This document shows positions 34,412 through 43,866 of a stretch of DNA of 64,000 nt, piece after piece. The notes under the pieces are model-generated. The model was not told the DNA's origin and searched no databases. It saw only the letters and a list, made by a program, of their open reading frames with translations. Source of the stretch: Corynebacterium sp. MSK041 (GTDB lineage: Bacteria > Actinomycetota > Actinomycetes > Mycobacteriales > Mycobacteriaceae); contig NZ_JASPJK010000003.1 in assembly GCF_030232265.1 (NCBI RefSeq), forward strand, positions 1 through 64,000, read 5' to 3'. Within the stretch, counting starts at the first letter, position 1. Each line of letters opens with the position of its first letter. The position numbers and the translations under genes were made by a program.

Positions 34412-35854
34412 CTACAAGATCTCTCCAGGAGTGTAGGCAACCGCCTCCGGGTACTTCTCGGCCCACGTTTGAATCCGCGCCAGAACGTTGTCTACCTGGG
34501 ACTCCGCAGCACCGATGAACGCGTGGCGGTCCGCGAGCGCCTCTTCCAACTGCTGCTGGTTGAGCGGCAGGCGATCATCCGCGGCGAGGCGCTCCACGAG
34601 GTTCTGCTCCTCACCGTTTTCGCGCATATCCAGCGCCATGGCCACGGCGTGTTCCTTGATCACCTCGTGCGCAGTCTCGCGGCCAACACCGGCACGAACG
34701 CTGGCCATGAGGATGCGAGTAGTAGCCAGGAACGGCAGGTAGCGGTCCAGCTCACGCGTGATCATGGCCGGGAACGCGCCGAATTCGGCGAGGACGGTAA
34801 GGAAGGTCTCCATCATTCCGTCGATGGCAAAGAACGCATCCGGCAGCGCCACGCGGCGCACAACAGAGCAGAACACGTCGCCTTCATTCCACTGCTGGCC
34901 AGCAAGGTCACCGACCATGGTGAGGTAGCCACGCAGAATCACCTGGAAGCCACCGACGCGCTCGCAGGAACGCGCATTCATCTTGTGCGGCATAGCGCTG
35001 GAGCCGACCTGGCCTTCCTTGAAGCCCTCAGTGACGGTCTCGTTGCCCGCCATGAGGCGGATCGTGGTGGCCAGGCTCGACGGGCCAGCGCCGAGCTGCA
35101 CGAGCGCGGACACAGCGTCGAAGTCCAGCGAGCGTGGGTAGATCTGTCCCATCGAATCGAAGATGCGCTCAAAGCCGAGGTGCTGTGCAATCGCGCGCTC
35201 GAGCTGGTTCAGCTTCGCCTCATCGCCACCAACGAGGTCGAGCATGTCCTGCGCCGTGCCCATCGGACCCTTGATGCCACGCAGCGGGTAGCGGCCCAGC
35301 AGGTCTTCGACACGGTCGAGGGCGACCAGCATTTCATCGGCAGCCGAAGCGAAGCGCTTACCCAGCGTGGTGGCCTGGGCCGCCACATTGTGGGAGCGGC
35401 CCGCCATGACCAGGGAGCGGTACTCCACCGCGCGGTTGCCCACCGCGTTGAGCACCGCGAGTGCGCGGCCACGAACAAGCTCGAGCGAACGGTAGATCTG
35501 CAGCTGCTCCACGTTCTCCGTCAGGTCACGGCTGGTCATGCCCTTATGGATGTGCTCGTGGCCCGCCAGCGCATTAAATTCCTCGATACGCGCCTTTACA
35601 TCGTGGCGCGTCACGCGCTCACGGTTCGCGATGGAACCAAGATCCACCTGGTCCACCACGGCCTCGTAGGCCGCGATGGCATCTTCGGGGATGTCCACGC
35701 CGAGGTCGCGCTGGGCGCGCATCACGGCGATCCACAGTTGGCGCTCGAGCACGATCTTGTGCTCGGCGCTCCACAGCCGCGCCATCTCCGGCGAGGCGTA
35801 GCGGTTGGACAGGACGTTGGCATTATGGGGCTTCGCGTTACTCACGCGGCCCAT
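34412..35854 (-). CDS. purB: adenylosuccinate lyase PurB
   Basis: Removes fumarate from SAICAR and from adenylosuccinate. The length of 480 residues fits the actinobacterial type. The superfamily signature is [15 protein letters not shown], with the catalytic serine in its flexible loop. The acid/base histidine regions are [15 protein letters not shown] and [13 protein letters not shown]. It follows purD by 13 bases on the same strand, giving a purD-purB-purC operon. Confidence 0.96.
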   Translation of the reverse strand: MGRVSNAKPHNANVLSNRYASPEMARLWSAEHKIVLERQLWIAVMRAQRDLGVDIPEDAIAAYEAVVDQVDLGSIANRERVTRHDVKARIEEFNALAGHEHIHKGMTSRDLTENVEQLQIYRSLELVRGRALAVLNAVGNRAVEYRSLVMAGRSHNVAAQATTLGKRFASAADEMLVALDRVEDLLGRYPLRGIKGPMGTAQDMLDLVGGDEAKLNQLERAIAQHLGFERIFDSMGQIYPRSLDFDAVSALVQLGAGPSSLATTIRLMAGNETVTEGFKEGQVGSSAMPHKMNARSCERVGGFQVILRGYLTMVGDLAGQQWNEGDVFCSVVRRVALPDAFFAIDGMMETFLTVLAEFGAFPAMITRELDRYLPFLATTRILMASVRAGVGRETAHEVIKEHAVAMALDMRENGEEQNLVERLAADDRLPLNQQQLEEALADRHAFIGAAESQVDNVLARIQTWAEKYPEAVAYTPGEIL

Positions 35855-35867
35855 TATCGCATGAGTC

Positions 35868-37139
35868 CTAGCGGGAAGGGCCTACCGTGATCTTTCCGTC
35901 AATCGCGGGGCGCGCAATGTCGTGGCGGTAGAAGGAGCCGTCGAGCGAGATCTTCTCAATCACGTCATACGCTGCCTTCGTGGCCTCCTCCAGGGTTGCG
36001 CCGGTACCCACGACGTTGAGCACACGCCCACCTGCAGCAACGTAGCCGCCGTTTTCGCCCTCTGCGGTGCCGGCGTGAAGGACTATGCGCGGATCCTCCA
36101 ACCCCTCACCCGTGATCTCCCCGCCCTTACGCGGGTTGGCCGGGTAACCCTCGGCAGCCAACACGACGGTAGCGGCGTAGCCATCCTTCCACTTCAGCGG
36201 TGGCAGGTCCGCCAGCGTGCCCGTCGCAGTGGCGTAGAGCGCATCCGCCAACGAGGACTCCAGCAGTGCCAGCACCGGCTGGGTTTCCGGGTCGCCGAAG
36301 CGAGCGTTGAACTCGATCACTGCCGGGCCTTCGTCGCCCCATGCCAAGCCGGCGTACAGCAAGCCTGAGTACGGGGTGCCGCGGCGCACCATTTCACGAG
36401 CAACAGGTACAACAACATCATCGACGATGCGCTGCACGCCATCTTCCGGCAGCCATGGCAGCGGAGTGTAGGCACCCATGCCGCCAGTGTTGGGGCCTTC
36501 GTCGCCGTCGTAGGCACGCTTGTGGTCCTGGGCGGGCAATAGTGGGACGACGGTTTCGCCGTCGACAAGGCAAAACAGCGAGACTTCCGGGCCGCCCAAG
36601 AAGGTCTCGAGCAACGCCGGGTTACCTCCCTCAATCACAGCCTTCGCATGGGCCACGGCCTCACGCACGTCGTCGGTGACCACAACACCCTTGCCTCCAG
36701 CCAGGCCGTCGTCCTTCACAATGAAGGTCGGCCCGAACTCACGCAGCTCCACCTTCACCATGTCCGGGTCCGTCACCTGCTTCGCGCGCGCAGTACGCAC
36801 ACCGGCAGTAGCCATGACCTCCTTGGCAAACGTCTTGGAACCTTCCAGCTTTGCCGCCTCCTGCGACGGGCCGAAGACCGCAATACCTGCCTCACGCAGC
36901 GCGTCTGCCACACCAGACACCAGCGGCTGTTCCGGGCCGATGACCACCAAATCCGCCCCGATTTCGCGGGCCAGGGCGGTCACGGCCGCCGGATCATCAA
37001 CAGCCACATCGTGCCTTGTTGCGCGCATACCAGCGTTTCCTGGTGCGACGTGAAGCTCGTGCTCGCCGGCTGACGTGCGGGACAGTGCAGTAAGCAGGGC
37101 GTGTTCGCGGCCGCCCGAACCGATGACAAGGATGCGCAT
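35868..37139 (-). CDS. purD: phosphoribosylamine-glycine ligase PurD
   Basis: ATP-grasp enzyme joining phosphoribosylamine and glycine. ATG 37139 gives 423 residues, starting [15 protein letters not shown]. Motifs: [16 protein letters not shown] in the ATP-grasp lid, and [23 protein letters not shown] carrying the Mg-binding Glu and Asn. A longer frame to 37178 has no family match. First gene of purDBC and divergent from the HIT gene across only 31 bases. Confidence 0.96.
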   Translation of the reverse strand: MRILVIGSGGREHALLTALSRTSAGEHELHVAPGNAGMRATRHDVAVDDPAAVTALAREIGADLVVIGPEQPLVSGVADALREAGIAVFGPSQEAAKLEGSKTFAKEVMATAGVRTARAKQVTDPDMVKVELREFGPTFIVKDDGLAGGKGVVVTDDVREAVAHAKAVIEGGNPALLETFLGGPEVSLFCLVDGETVVPLLPAQDHKRAYDGDEGPNTGGMGAYTPLPWLPEDGVQRIVDDVVVPVAREMVRRGTPYSGLLYAGLAWGDEGPAVIEFNARFGDPETQPVLALLESSLADALYATATGTLADLPPLKWKDGYAATVVLAAEGYPANPRKGGEITGEGLEDPRIVLHAGTAEGENGGYVAAGGRVLNVVGTGATLEEATKAAYDVIEKISLDGSFYRHDIARPAIDGKITVGPSR

Positions 37140-37170
37140 GCCTGTGATTGTATCGCTACCCTGGGCTGGC

Positions 37171-37593
37171 ATGAGCACAGTATTTACAAAGATCCTGAAC
37201 GGCGAGATCCCCAGTCGCTTCGTTTACCGCGATGAGACCGTCGCCGCGTTTTTGACCATCGAGCCCATCGCCTACGGCCACACCCTGGTCATTCCTGTCG
37301 CCGAGGTGGACAAGTGGACTGACCTTGACCCGCAGGTCTGGCTTCATGCCAACGAGGTCGCGCAAGAAATTGGCAAGGCTGTCATCGACGCCTTCGGTTC
37401 CCAGCGGGCCGGCTACCTCATCGCCGGTTTTGAGGTTCCGCACGCCCACATCCACGTCTTCCCCGCCGATGACATGTCCGGCTACAACCTGGCTAGTGTC
37501 ATGCGCCACGACGAAACTGACCCAGCCCAGATGGACGAAGCAGCGGCGAAGCTGCGGGAGAAGTTGGGCACGGGGGATGACGGGCGCAGGTAA
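37171..37593 (+). CDS. HIT family nucleotide hydrolase/transferase
   Basis: A 140-residue histidine-triad protein. The triad is HAHIHVFP near residue 95 and the N-terminus [20 protein letters not shown] is typical. HIT proteins of this (HinT/protein kinase C inhibitor-like) type hydrolyse purine nucleotide phosphoramidates or AMP-lysine. ATG 37171 chosen. Its place beside purine genes fits but does not prove a purine link. It converges on phoS with a four-base gap. Confidence 0.92.
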   Translation: MSTVFTKILNGEIPSRFVYRDETVAAFLTIEPIAYGHTLVIPVAEVDKWTDLDPQVWLHANEVAQEIGKAVIDAFGSQRAGYLIAGFEVPHAHIHVFPADDMSGYNLASVMRHDETDPAQMDEAAAKLREKLGTGDDGRR

Positions 37594-37597
37594 ACGA

Positions 37598-39019
37598 TCA
37601 GAGCTTGGGCAGGCTGACGGTGAACTTCGTGCCCTTGCCCAGCTCAGTGGACACTGTGATCGCGCCGTCATGCTGCTCGACGAGTGACTTCGTAATAGCT
37701 AATCCCAGCCCGGAACCGCCGCCGCCTTTGGAGCGGTTGCGGGAGGTGTCGGTGCGGTAGAAACGCTCGAAGATGTGCGCGGCATCTTCCTGCGACATGC
37801 CCACACCGTTGTCTTCGACGTCGATGTAGACGCGGTCGAGGTATTCGCGCACCGTGACGGTGACTTCGGCGTCGGGGCCAGCATGTTTAAAACCGTTGGC
37901 GATCAAGTTGAGCAGCACCTGGTGCAGGCGGTCGGGGTCACCGGAGACCATGGGGATGTCGTCGGCCGCGTTGTTCACGTTCAGTGTGCGATCCGGGAAT
38001 GCTGCGCGCGCGGAGCTAGTTGCGGAGAGCACGAGTTCAAGCATGTCCACGCTGCGCATGTTCAGGCGCGAGCCCTCCGCACGGGTGAGCGCCAAAAGGT
38101 CCTCGACCAGGAGCTTCATGCGGCCGGATTCTTCGTCGATCTTGCTCAACACCATGTCCGCGTCGTCGGTCGCCCCGGCGCGATACAGTTCCGTGTAGCC
38201 ACGAATACTGGTCAGCGGAGTGCGCAGTTCGTGCGAGGCGTCGCCGACAAAGCGACGCATCTGTTCCTCTTTCTCCTGCGATTCCTCGAGCGTTTCCTGC
38301 AGCTGCTCAATCATGGTGTTCATCGCGTACGACAGCTGCCCCACCTCAGTGCTCCGGGGCCAGTTGGGGGCGCGGCAATCGGTCGCGCCATCCGCAATTG
38401 CCATCGCGGTATTCTCCAGTTCCTTGATGGGTAGCAGCGCGCGCCGCACAAAGAACGTACCCGCCGCGCCCATCATCGCAAGCACAAAAATGCTTATCGA
38501 CGCCAACACCACCCCCAACCCATCCAACAACCGCACCTCATCATCTAGGCGTTTAGCCACGATGGTGACGGTGCCATCCACAGACCGCACCGCGATCACC
38601 CGGAACTGCTTCTCTTCCCCGTTATCCCCCGTGGGCAGGGAAGCGACGGTGTGTGGCTGGCGGTCGTAGGTCAGCTCACTCAGGTTAGGGATGGTGCCTG
38701 AGGCGTTAATCGCGCGCAGCTCGCCCCCCACGAAAGAGATGAGCATGTACTCACTCGGCAGCGACGAATTGATGGAGCGGGTATCCGGGTTCAACGCCCA
38801 CGTATCCAGGCTGCGTTTCAGGTCGGAGTCCACGCGCTCATAAATCTGGCCGCGGGTTAAGCCATACACGGCCGTAGACATGCCCACGAGGCCAAGGCCA
38901 GACACCACTATCAGGATGATCAGCAGGCGCGTGGCCAATCGAGTCCGTGAGACCCTACCGGTGGCAAGGCGCAGAAAAGTAGTTGGCTGGACGCGGAACC
39001 GTTGCGTGGGAGACCCCAT
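37598..39019 (-). CDS. phoS: phosphate-responsive sensor histidine kinase PhoS
   Basis: Membrane histidine kinase of 473 residues. A first transmembrane helix lies around residues 30-50 (LLIILIVVSGLGLVGMSTAVY). An extracytoplasmic sensor of about 115 residues follows, then the second helix (LGVVLASISIFVLAMMGAAG), HAMP, and the phospho-acceptor histidine in DASHELRTPLTSIRG. The N box is HQVLLNLIANGFKHAG and G boxes are DNGVGM and GGSGLGLAI. Gene order with phoR and the purDBC block matches C. glutamicum phoRS, which controls the phosphate-starvation response. It is co-transcribed with phoR (19-base gap). A GCTTATCGACG copy lies in the second helix coding region. Confidence 0.87.
   Translation of the reverse strand: MGSPTQRFRVQPTTFLRLATGRVSRTRLATRLLIILIVVSGLGLVGMSTAVYGLTRGQIYERVDSDLKRSLDTWALNPDTRSINSSLPSEYMLISFVGGELRAINASGTIPNLSELTYDRQPHTVASLPTGDNGEEKQFRVIAVRSVDGTVTIVAKRLDDEVRLLDGLGVVLASISIFVLAMMGAAGTFFVRRALLPIKELENTAMAIADGATDCRAPNWPRSTEVGQLSYAMNTMIEQLQETLEESQEKEEQMRRFVGDASHELRTPLTSIRGYTELYRAGATDDADMVLSKIDEESGRMKLLVEDLLALTRAEGSRLNMRSVDMLELVLSATSSARAAFPDRTLNVNNAADDIPMVSGDPDRLHQVLLNLIANGFKHAGPDAEVTVTVREYLDRVYIDVEDNGVGMSQEDAAHIFERFYRTDTSRNRSKGGGGSGLGLAITKSLVEQHDGAITVSTELGKGTKFTVSLPKL
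38492..38502 (+). repeat. 11-mer GCTTATCGACG, copy 10
   Basis: Antisense in phoS (second membrane helix, frame SIS). Followed by CCAACACCACCCCCAACCC without any G. Confidence 0.9.
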
Positions 39020-39038
39020 AACAGGTGGAGTCTAGCCT

Positions 39039-39752
39039 CTACTGGCGCGGAGTTCGCAGAACGTATCCGACACCGCGCACCGTCTGGATAAGCTGCGGCT
39101 CCTCCTGGTCCACCTTGCGGCGCAGGTAGGAAATGTAGGACTCCACGACGTTGCCGTCCCCACCGAAGTCGTAGTGCCACACGTTGTCCAGGATCTTCGC
39201 CTTGGACAGTACCACCTCAGCGTTGAGCATCAAGTAACGCAGCAGGTTGAACTCGGTGGGCGACAGTTCGACGATCTGTCCTGCCTTGGTCACCTCATGC
39301 GTCTCATCATTCAAGGTGAGGTCTGCGTAGCGGATCGTGGCGTCCTTCGACTCCTCATCGGTGACATTGCCACGACGCAGGATCACACGCAGGCGGGTGA
39401 TCACCTCTTCGAGGGAGAACGGCTTAGTCACGTAATCATCCGCACCGATGGTCAAACCGTGGATGCGGTCCTCCACCGCGTCCTTCGCCGTGAGGAACAA
39501 GACCGGAGCATCCAAACCGTCAGCACGCAGCTTGGACAGCAGCTCAAAGCCATCCATCCCCGGCATCATCACATCCAGGATGTACGCATCCGGCTTGTGC
39601 TCGTGAGCCAGCTTCAGTGCCTCCTGACCCGAATCCGCTGTAACAACGTCAAAGCCTTGGAACTTCAACGACACAGTCAGCAGGTCAACAATATTCGGCT
39701 CATCATCAACAACAAGCACCTTTACGTTCTGCGGGGTTGTGGTCTCAGCCAT
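39039..39752 (-). CDS. phoR: phosphate-responsive response regulator PhoR
   Basis: OmpR-type regulator of 237 residues. The receiver has acidic VVDDEPN, the phospho-acceptor aspartate in YILDVMMPGMDG, the Thr/Ser in VLFLTAKD and the Lys in YVTKPFS. The winged helix carries ELSPTEFNLLRYLMLN and ESYISYLRRKVD. In C. glutamicum nomenclature the regulator is PhoR and the kinase PhoS. Expected targets in this window are pstSCAB (see 13462-13479). Confidence 0.88.
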   Translation of the reverse strand: MAETTTPQNVKVLVVDDEPNIVDLLTVSLKFQGFDVVTADSGQEALKLAHEHKPDAYILDVMMPGMDGFELLSKLRADGLDAPVLFLTAKDAVEDRIHGLTIGADDYVTKPFSLEEVITRLRVILRRGNVTDEESKDATIRYADLTLNDETHEVTKAGQIVELSPTEFNLLRYLMLNAEVVLSKAKILDNVWHYDFGGDGNVVESYISYLRRKVDQEEPQLIQTVRGVGYVLRTPRQ

Positions 39753-39880
39753 GATGTTCTCTGGGTTCGCTTTCTCTCGGATTCTTAAGGCGTTTCATAA
39801 AACGCGCGCAATGACCACCAGTAAACAACCCCACCCTGAACGTTTGCTGTACGTGGGCTGGGTGGGGGTGATGGGTTTAT

Positions 39881-39891
39881 CGTCGATAAGC
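39881..39891 (-). repeat. 11-mer GCTTATCGACG, copy 11
   Basis: Intergenic, ten bases beyond tRNA-Thr. With its flank it forms the palindrome TTATCGTCGATAA. Followed by ATAAACCCATCACCCCC. Confidence 0.9.
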
Positions 39892-39900
39892 GAAAAAATG

Positions 39901-39973
39901 AGCTGGAGACGAGACTTGAACTCGCAACCTACGGTTTACAAGACCGTTGCGCTACCGATTGCGCCACTCCAGC
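39901..39973 (-). tRNA. tRNA-Thr (anticodon TGT)
   Basis: Cloverleaf on the minus strand starting GCTGGAGTGGCGCAATCGG. The anticodon loop is CTTGTAA (anticodon TGT), the T arm AGTTCAAGTC, and the acceptor 3' strand CTCCAGC plus U. A T run (CATTTTTTCG) directly follows. Confidence 0.95.
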
Positions 39974-40084
39974 ACCCGTGCCCCAAAAGGCACTGACCCG
40001 CCATCATACAAGCCGCCCACCCCAAGCAACAAAAGGCGACGGGGGAACGCCCAACAAGATACTGTATCCGATGTGGCACCGGTG

Positions 40085-41617
40085 ATGAAGAACTTACGCG
40101 ACGCTTTGCGCTCCTCTGGCCCTGTAGCAACGATCGACCAGGCACGCACGTCTCCGCCGCCTTCTGTCCTGGCTCCTGTTGACCTCACGGACCCAGCGCA
40201 GGTCGCCGCGGTGATGACCATCGGGGCGCGCGTCGGCGAAATCCTCATCGCCAACGGCACCACCAGCTCCGATGCCAAAGCGCAGATCCACGCCGTCACG
40301 TCCTCCTACGGCCTGCACTACTGCCACGTGGACATCACGTTGAACACGATCACCGTGAACTCGATCATCGGCACGACGCGCAAGCAACCGGTCGGGGTGT
40401 TCCGCGTGGTCACCGACATGACCGAGAACTACACCAAACTACAAGAAGTCGACCGGCTCATCCGCTCCATCCGCGCGGGTGCCACCCCGCCTGAGATGGC
40501 CGAAAAAATTCTTGACGGCATCTACAGCGCCAAACCCCCCTACCCCTGGTGGGTTTCCATCGCCGGCTGGACCATGCTGGGTGCCGCCGTGGCGATTCTG
40601 CTCGGTGGCGACATCTTCATGTCTGCCCTCGGCGCCATCACCGCCGCACTGATCACCACCATCAACCTGTGGCTAGGCAAGAACGAACTGCCGTACTTCT
40701 ACCACTGCGTTGTCGGTGGCTTTTTGGCCACGGTGCCGGCAGCGATCTTCTACACCCTGGCCGCGCGGGCGGGGACGACGATTGTGCCAAGCCAAGTCAT
40801 CGCAACCGGCATCGTCGTGCTGCTCGCCGGCTTAACGCTCGTGCAATCACTCCAAGACGGGGTGACCGGCTCCCCCGTCACAGCGAGTGGCCGCTTCTTC
40901 CAAGCAATCCTGTTCACCGGCGCAATCGTCGCCGGTGTGGCCGGCGGCATCCAAGTGGCCGATCTCATGGGCGCAGGCCTTCCTCCGATCGAGACACAAC
41001 CGCCCACACCGTCGTACAGTTCCGCCGCCGTGCGCATCATCGGCGGCGCCGTGGCAGCCGCTGGTTTCGCGCTCGCCGCCTACGCGGAGGTCCGCGCGAT
41101 CATCGTGTCCGCTGTCACCGCGCTCGTAGGTGGTTTCACCTACTATGCGGTGCTCATCCCCTTCGGCGCTGGGCGCCTTTTCGCCGTATCACTGTGCGCC
41201 GTCATGGTCGGACTCGCCGGTGGTTTGCTGGCCCGCCGCTTCCTCATCGCGCCGCTCATCACCGCCGTCGCCGGCGTCACCCCGTTCCTTCCAGGCTCCG
41301 GTGTGTACCGCAGCATGTACGCCCTGCTCAACGAGCAAACCGTGCTGGGACTGAACAACCTCTTCCTTGCTATCGGCACCTGCATGGCTCTTGCCGGCGG
41401 CGTTGTCCTCGGCGAATGGATCACACGCCGCATCCGTCGCCCCGAACTGTTCAACCCGTACAACGCCTTCCGCACCGCCGGCCGCATCACATTCCAGCAG
41501 ATCAGACGCGCCGAACAAGCTGCTTCTCGACGCCTCTCAGGCAACCCCGCCAAAAAACAACATCCCAAGCCCCACAAGCAGCCAAAGCGTCCAAACACGC
41601 CGCCGGCTGGGCAGTAG
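40085..41617 (+). CDS. thrE: threonine/serine exporter ThrE
   Basis: Exports L-threonine and L-serine, driven by the proton gradient. The product is about 510 residues from ATG 40085. The N-terminal cytoplasmic domain (GARVGEILIANGTTSSDAK, HVDITLNTITVNSIIG, IRAGATPPEMAEKILD) is followed by about ten helices with LLAGLTLVQSLQDGVTG and GLLARRFLIAPLITAVAG. This is the corynebacterial one-protein ThrE architecture. The lysine/proline-rich C-terminal tail is cytosolic. GTG codons at 40073 and 40082 are alternative starts; TACTGT lies just upstream of them, so translation could be leaderless. Confidence 0.92.
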   Translation: MKNLRDALRSSGPVATIDQARTSPPPSVLAPVDLTDPAQVAAVMTIGARVGEILIANGTTSSDAKAQIHAVTSSYGLHYCHVDITLNTITVNSIIGTTRKQPVGVFRVVTDMTENYTKLQEVDRLIRSIRAGATPPEMAEKILDGIYSAKPPYPWWVSIAGWTMLGAAVAILLGGDIFMSALGAITAALITTINLWLGKNELPYFYHCVVGGFLATVPAAIFYTLAARAGTTIVPSQVIATGIVVLLAGLTLVQSLQDGVTGSPVTASGRFFQAILFTGAIVAGVAGGIQVADLMGAGLPPIETQPPTPSYSSAAVRIIGGAVAAAGFALAAYAEVRAIIVSAVTALVGGFTYYAVLIPFGAGRLFAVSLCAVMVGLAGGLLARRFLIAPLITAVAGVTPFLPGSGVYRSMYALLNEQTVLGLNNLFLAIGTCMALAGGVVLGEWITRRIRRPELFNPYNAFRTAGRITFQQIRRAEQAASRRLSGNPAKKQHPKPHKQPKRPNTPPAGQ

Positions 41618-41644
41618 CGTAGGATGAATGGGTCGAGAAGGGCT

Positions 41645-41655
41645 CGTCGATAAGC
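41645..41655 (-). repeat. 11-mer GCTTATCGACG, copy 12
   Basis: Intergenic between thrE and the histone-H1-like gene, 29 bases before its start. Confidence 0.9.
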
Positions 41656-41683
41656 AATCAACCCGACACCGATGGAGGTAACC

Positions 41684-42070
41684 GTGCCCCCCAAGATCAC
41701 TGATAGCCGCCCGAACCCGGAAGCCGTCCACGCGGTCGAGGAACAAACCGCCGCGGGCGCGCGCAGTGTTGTGGCCACCTACGCCGAGGATCTGACCGAC
41801 GGCGTGACCCTCATGTGCATGCTCGGCGTTGAGCCTGAAGGCCTGGTGTACAAGCAGTTCGAAGAAGACCTGGCCAGCGGCGCGCAGGCCGAAAGCGAAC
41901 CTGCGAAGAAGGCGACGAAGAAAGCCGCGAAGAAGACGGCCAAGAAGACCGCCAAGAAGACCGCGAAAAAGGCAGCGAAGAAGACGGCTAAGAAAACCGT
42001 GAAGAAGGCGGCCAAGAAGACCGCGAAGAAAACCACCAAGAAAACCGCCAAAAAATCCACGAGCAGCTAG
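41684..42070 (+). CDS. histone-H1-like protein with Lys/Ala/Thr-rich repeat tail
   Basis: GTG 41684 is chosen because GGAGGT sits four bases upstream; an ATG at 41672 contains the ribosome binding site itself. The 128-residue product has an acidic N-terminal domain (EAVHAVEEQTAAGARSVVATY...TLMCMLGVEPEGLVYKQFE). The last 50 residues are about ten repeats of AKKT/AAKK units. Such tails resemble eukaryotic H1 and the HU-extension of actinobacteria and should bind DNA. No enzyme motif. The gene sits between thrE and otsA, 18 bases from otsA, so probably in the otsA operon. A GCTTATCGACG copy lies 29 bases before its start. Confidence 0.75.
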   Translation: MPPKITDSRPNPEAVHAVEEQTAAGARSVVATYAEDLTDGVTLMCMLGVEPEGLVYKQFEEDLASGAQAESEPAKKATKKAAKKTAKKTAKKTAKKAAKKTAKKTVKKAAKKTAKKTTKKTAKKSTSS

Positions 42071-42088
42071 AAAGTTCGAGGACGAATC

Positions 42089-43426
42089 ATGAGCGGGGAC
42101 AACGCATTCGTTGTCGTGGCTAACCGGCTGCCGGTTGACCGGGTTGACGAACAGTGGGTGGCATCCCCCGGCGGGCTTGTGGCGGCGCTCGCTCCCGTAC
42201 TGAAGCGCAACAGTGGCTGCTGGGTCGGCTGGCCCGGCGAGCCCGACGCAACATTCCCGCCTTTTACTCACGACGGCATCCTGCTCCAGCCCGTCGAACT
42301 CGACGCCGACGACTTCGAAGACTTCTACGAAGGTTTTTCCAACTCCACGCTGTGGCCGCTGTACCACGACCTCATTGTCACGCCGCAGTACCACCGGCAG
42401 TGGTGGCAGCGTTACCACGCGGTGAATGAGAAGTTCGCGCGCGCTGCTGCTGATGCCGCCGCGGAAGGCGCCACGGTGTGGGTGCAGGACTACCAACTGC
42501 AGCTGGTACCCGGCATGCTGCGAGAGCTGCGCCCCGACGTGACCATTGGGTTTTTCCTGCACATCCCCTTCCCCCATCCGGATTTGTTCCGCCAATTGCC
42601 GTGGCGCAAGCAGGTGCTGCGCGGGCTGGAGGCAGCGGACTTGATCGGGTTTCAGCGGCGCCGGGATGAAACTAACTTCTTGGATCTTGCCGCCAGCGAC
42701 CCGGAGACGACGACACCACGGACGGGAACGTTTCCTATCTCGATTGATGCCGGCGAATTCGACAAAGCTGACGACACCGCCATCGCACAGGTCCGCAGCC
42801 TAGTATCCAATCCGAACACCCTCATGTTGGGGGTGGACCGCCTCGACTACACCAAGGGCATCCTGCAGCGCCTCACCGCGTTCGAGGAACTCTTGGAGGA
42901 AGGGCGTTTGGAGTCGGCAGCGTTGATTCAGGTGGCTACTCCGTCGCGGGAGCGCATCGATAGTTATAAGGCCACCCGCGCTGGCGTAGAGGAAGCGGTG
43001 GGTCGCATCAATGGCCGCTACGGCAAGTTGGGCCACCCGGTGGTGCACTACGAACATCATGCGGTGTCAAAATCCCTGTTGCGCAGCTACTATTCGGCGG
43101 CCGACATTATGCTGGTCACACCATTCAAGGACGGAATGAACCTAGTGGCTAAGGAGTACGTGGCGTGCCACCCGGATGGTTCTGGCGCGCTCGTGCTTTC
43201 GGAGTTCGCCGGCGCTGCGGTGGAGTTGGACCGGGCCCACCTGTGCAACCCGTTTGATGTGGAGTCGGTGAAAAACTCGATCGTCGCCGCCGTCGAGGCG
43301 CAAGGCTCCCCCACCGCGCGCGATGCGATGCTGCATATGAATGCGCATGTCCGCGCGCACGATGTGTCGCGTTGGGCAGAATCGTTCTTGAGTGAACTCG
43401 CCGCTGTAAGGAAGGACCGTCGATGA
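42089..43426 (+). CDS. otsA: trehalose-6-phosphate synthase OtsA
   Basis: GT20 glycosyltransferase making trehalose 6-phosphate from UDP-glucose and glucose 6-phosphate. Motifs: VVVANRLPVDR, SPGGLVAALAPVL, WVQDYQLQLVPGMLRELRP, FFLHIPFPHPDLFRQLPWR, GVDRLDYTKGI and VTPFKDGMNLVAKEYVA. At 445 residues it is about 25-50 shorter than usual. The missing part is between the Rossmann halves, where FLDLAASDPETTTPRTGTF replaces a longer loop. All catalytic motifs are intact, so it should work. Ribosome binding site GAGGA; the next gene overlaps as ATGA. Confidence 0.94.
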   Translation: MSGDNAFVVVANRLPVDRVDEQWVASPGGLVAALAPVLKRNSGCWVGWPGEPDATFPPFTHDGILLQPVELDADDFEDFYEGFSNSTLWPLYHDLIVTPQYHRQWWQRYHAVNEKFARAAADAAAEGATVWVQDYQLQLVPGMLRELRPDVTIGFFLHIPFPHPDLFRQLPWRKQVLRGLEAADLIGFQRRRDETNFLDLAASDPETTTPRTGTFPISIDAGEFDKADDTAIAQVRSLVSNPNTLMLGVDRLDYTKGILQRLTAFEELLEEGRLESAALIQVATPSRERIDSYKATRAGVEEAVGRINGRYGKLGHPVVHYEHHAVSKSLLRSYYSAADIMLVTPFKDGMNLVAKEYVACHPDGSGALVLSEFAGAAVELDRAHLCNPFDVESVKNSIVAAVEAQGSPTARDAMLHMNAHVRAHDVSRWAESFLSELAAVRKDRR

Positions 43427-43866
43427 AGCGTGTGTTGGCGTTGGCCTCCTGCGTTCTGCTTGCCGGGTGCGCGTCGCAGCCCGGGGAGCTGGAGCAGACG
43501 GCGTGGGAAGTTGTCGCGGTCTACGTGGACCCAGCAACCCCCGGCGGTGTGACGACGGATGCGGCGGGGCGTGCGGTGCTCGCGTTCGGGCCGTCATCAA
43601 TCGCTGTTCAGACGGGGTGCGCTCCGCTGCAGGCGCGGGCTGAGGTCTCCAATGATTTTGTCCGGTTGGTGGAGGTCAAGGAGGGCCCGCTTATCGACGA
43701 CTGCCTCGGCGGCACCCGCACCCTCCACACCCACCTGACCTCCCTGCTGACCGAGGGCTCCGAGTTCGACATCCGCACCTACGGCGAAGATGCACCTAAG
43801 GAGTTGGTGATGACGAAGCGGACAGATGGGGTGGATAGACCCGCGATAAGGCTTGTGGCGCAATGA
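43423..43866 (+). CDS. small lipoprotein encoded between otsA and otsB
   Basis: A 147-residue product with a clear lipobox (ALASCVLLAGCAS, Cys16). The mature part starts ELEQTAWEVVAVYVDP and has two further cysteines (GCAPLQ, DDCLGG) likely to form a disulfide outside the membrane. The pattern (WEV..., GCN-like GCAPL) is reminiscent of META/HslJ-type lipoproteins but is weak. It is translationally coupled on both sides by ATGA overlaps, so it belongs to the trehalose operon. Function is unknown. A GCTTATCGACG copy encodes PLIDD. Confidence 0.75.
   Translation: MKRVLALASCVLLAGCASQPGELEQTAWEVVAVYVDPATPGGVTTDAAGRAVLAFGPSSIAVQTGCAPLQARAEVSNDFVRLVEVKEGPLIDDCLGGTRTLHTHLTSLLTEGSEFDIRTYGEDAPKELVMTKRTDGVDRPAIRLVAQ
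43689..43699 (+). repeat. 11-mer GCTTATCGACG, copy 13
   Basis: Sense in the otsA-otsB lipoprotein gene, frame LID. Confidence 0.9.
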
